A DNA stretch of 64,000 nucleotides, from assembly GCA_964019425.1 (NCBI GenBank), contig OZ025798.1:310001-374000 (forward strand), given 5' to 3'. This DNA is from Flectonema sp. DT1601. Taxonomy: Eukaryota; Euglenozoa; Diplonemea; Diplonemida; Diplonemidae. The notes under the pieces are model-generated. The model was not told the DNA's origin. It did no database searches and was given only the letters and a program-made list of their open reading frames with translations. This document shows positions 63,935 to 64,000 of this stretch, piece by piece. Both the position numbers and the translations under genes were made by a program. How positions within the stretch are numbered: the first letter of the stretch is position 1; each line of letters starts with the position of its first letter.

Positions 63935-64000
63935 ATTGAAGTGATAACCTGAAGGAAGAGAATAATTCATAGCAACGATTACAAAGTTAGATTAGGGAAC

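Overview
This is a protist nuclear fragment. Every convincing gene, about 18 including copies, lies on the minus strand. Just upstream of each start codon, usually 8-45 nt away, there is a pyrimidine-rich stretch ending in AG. Two neighbouring genes (leucine-rich-repeat, then helical-repeat) are only about 100 nt apart from stop codon to splice acceptor. That layout fits polycistronic transcription resolved by spliced-leader trans-splicing. The calpain gene carries a domain that looks like the kinetoplastid calpain I_K domain (DUF1935). Three genes also have ordinary short cis-introns of 61-79 nt (GT...AG). I infer a euglenozoan with cis-introns, such as a diplonemid or a divergent free-living kinetoplastid. 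No spliced leader is visible here, so this stays an inference. Intergenic DNA is full of long A or T runs.

Layout. 1-1787: 5' part of an unrecognised gene that runs off the window. 2741-16602: a small PSAPP-type Cys/His-rich protein gene, then a large Cys-rich type I membrane protein. A block of about 6 kb (3013-9026) is duplicated at 11043-16602. The second Cys-rich gene is almost identical, but the second small gene is cut off. A broken retroelement fills the 2 kb between the copies. Both copies carry a 25-bp minisatellite (35 and 14 units) upstream of the Cys-rich gene.

18428-43078 is a normal gene-dense stretch. In transcription order, right to left, it holds: ABM/DUF1935/calpain fusion, ubiquitin ligase E4 (U-box), arylsulfatase, a secreted protein, a PDZ-like protein, a small Rieske protein (three exons), an MFS transporter, a leucine-rich-repeat protein, a helical-repeat protein, and a Neverland/DAF-36-like Rieske oxygenase (three exons). 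A 33-bp terminal-inverted-repeat element lies at 27884-28673.

43232-64000 is a fast-changing family locus: five head-to-tail paralogues of a two-transmembrane protein whose second membrane segment resembles that of DEG/ENaC channels. The flanks are built from duplicated blocks, two A-tailed SINE-like insertions with target duplications and empty sites, two copies of a 715-755 bp TIR element with a tRNA-like part, a dispersed repeat of about 150 bp, a small duplicated ORF and a reverse-transcriptase fragment. The genes do not form one obvious pathway. The unusual points are the channel-like array, the calpain fusion and the mobile DNA.
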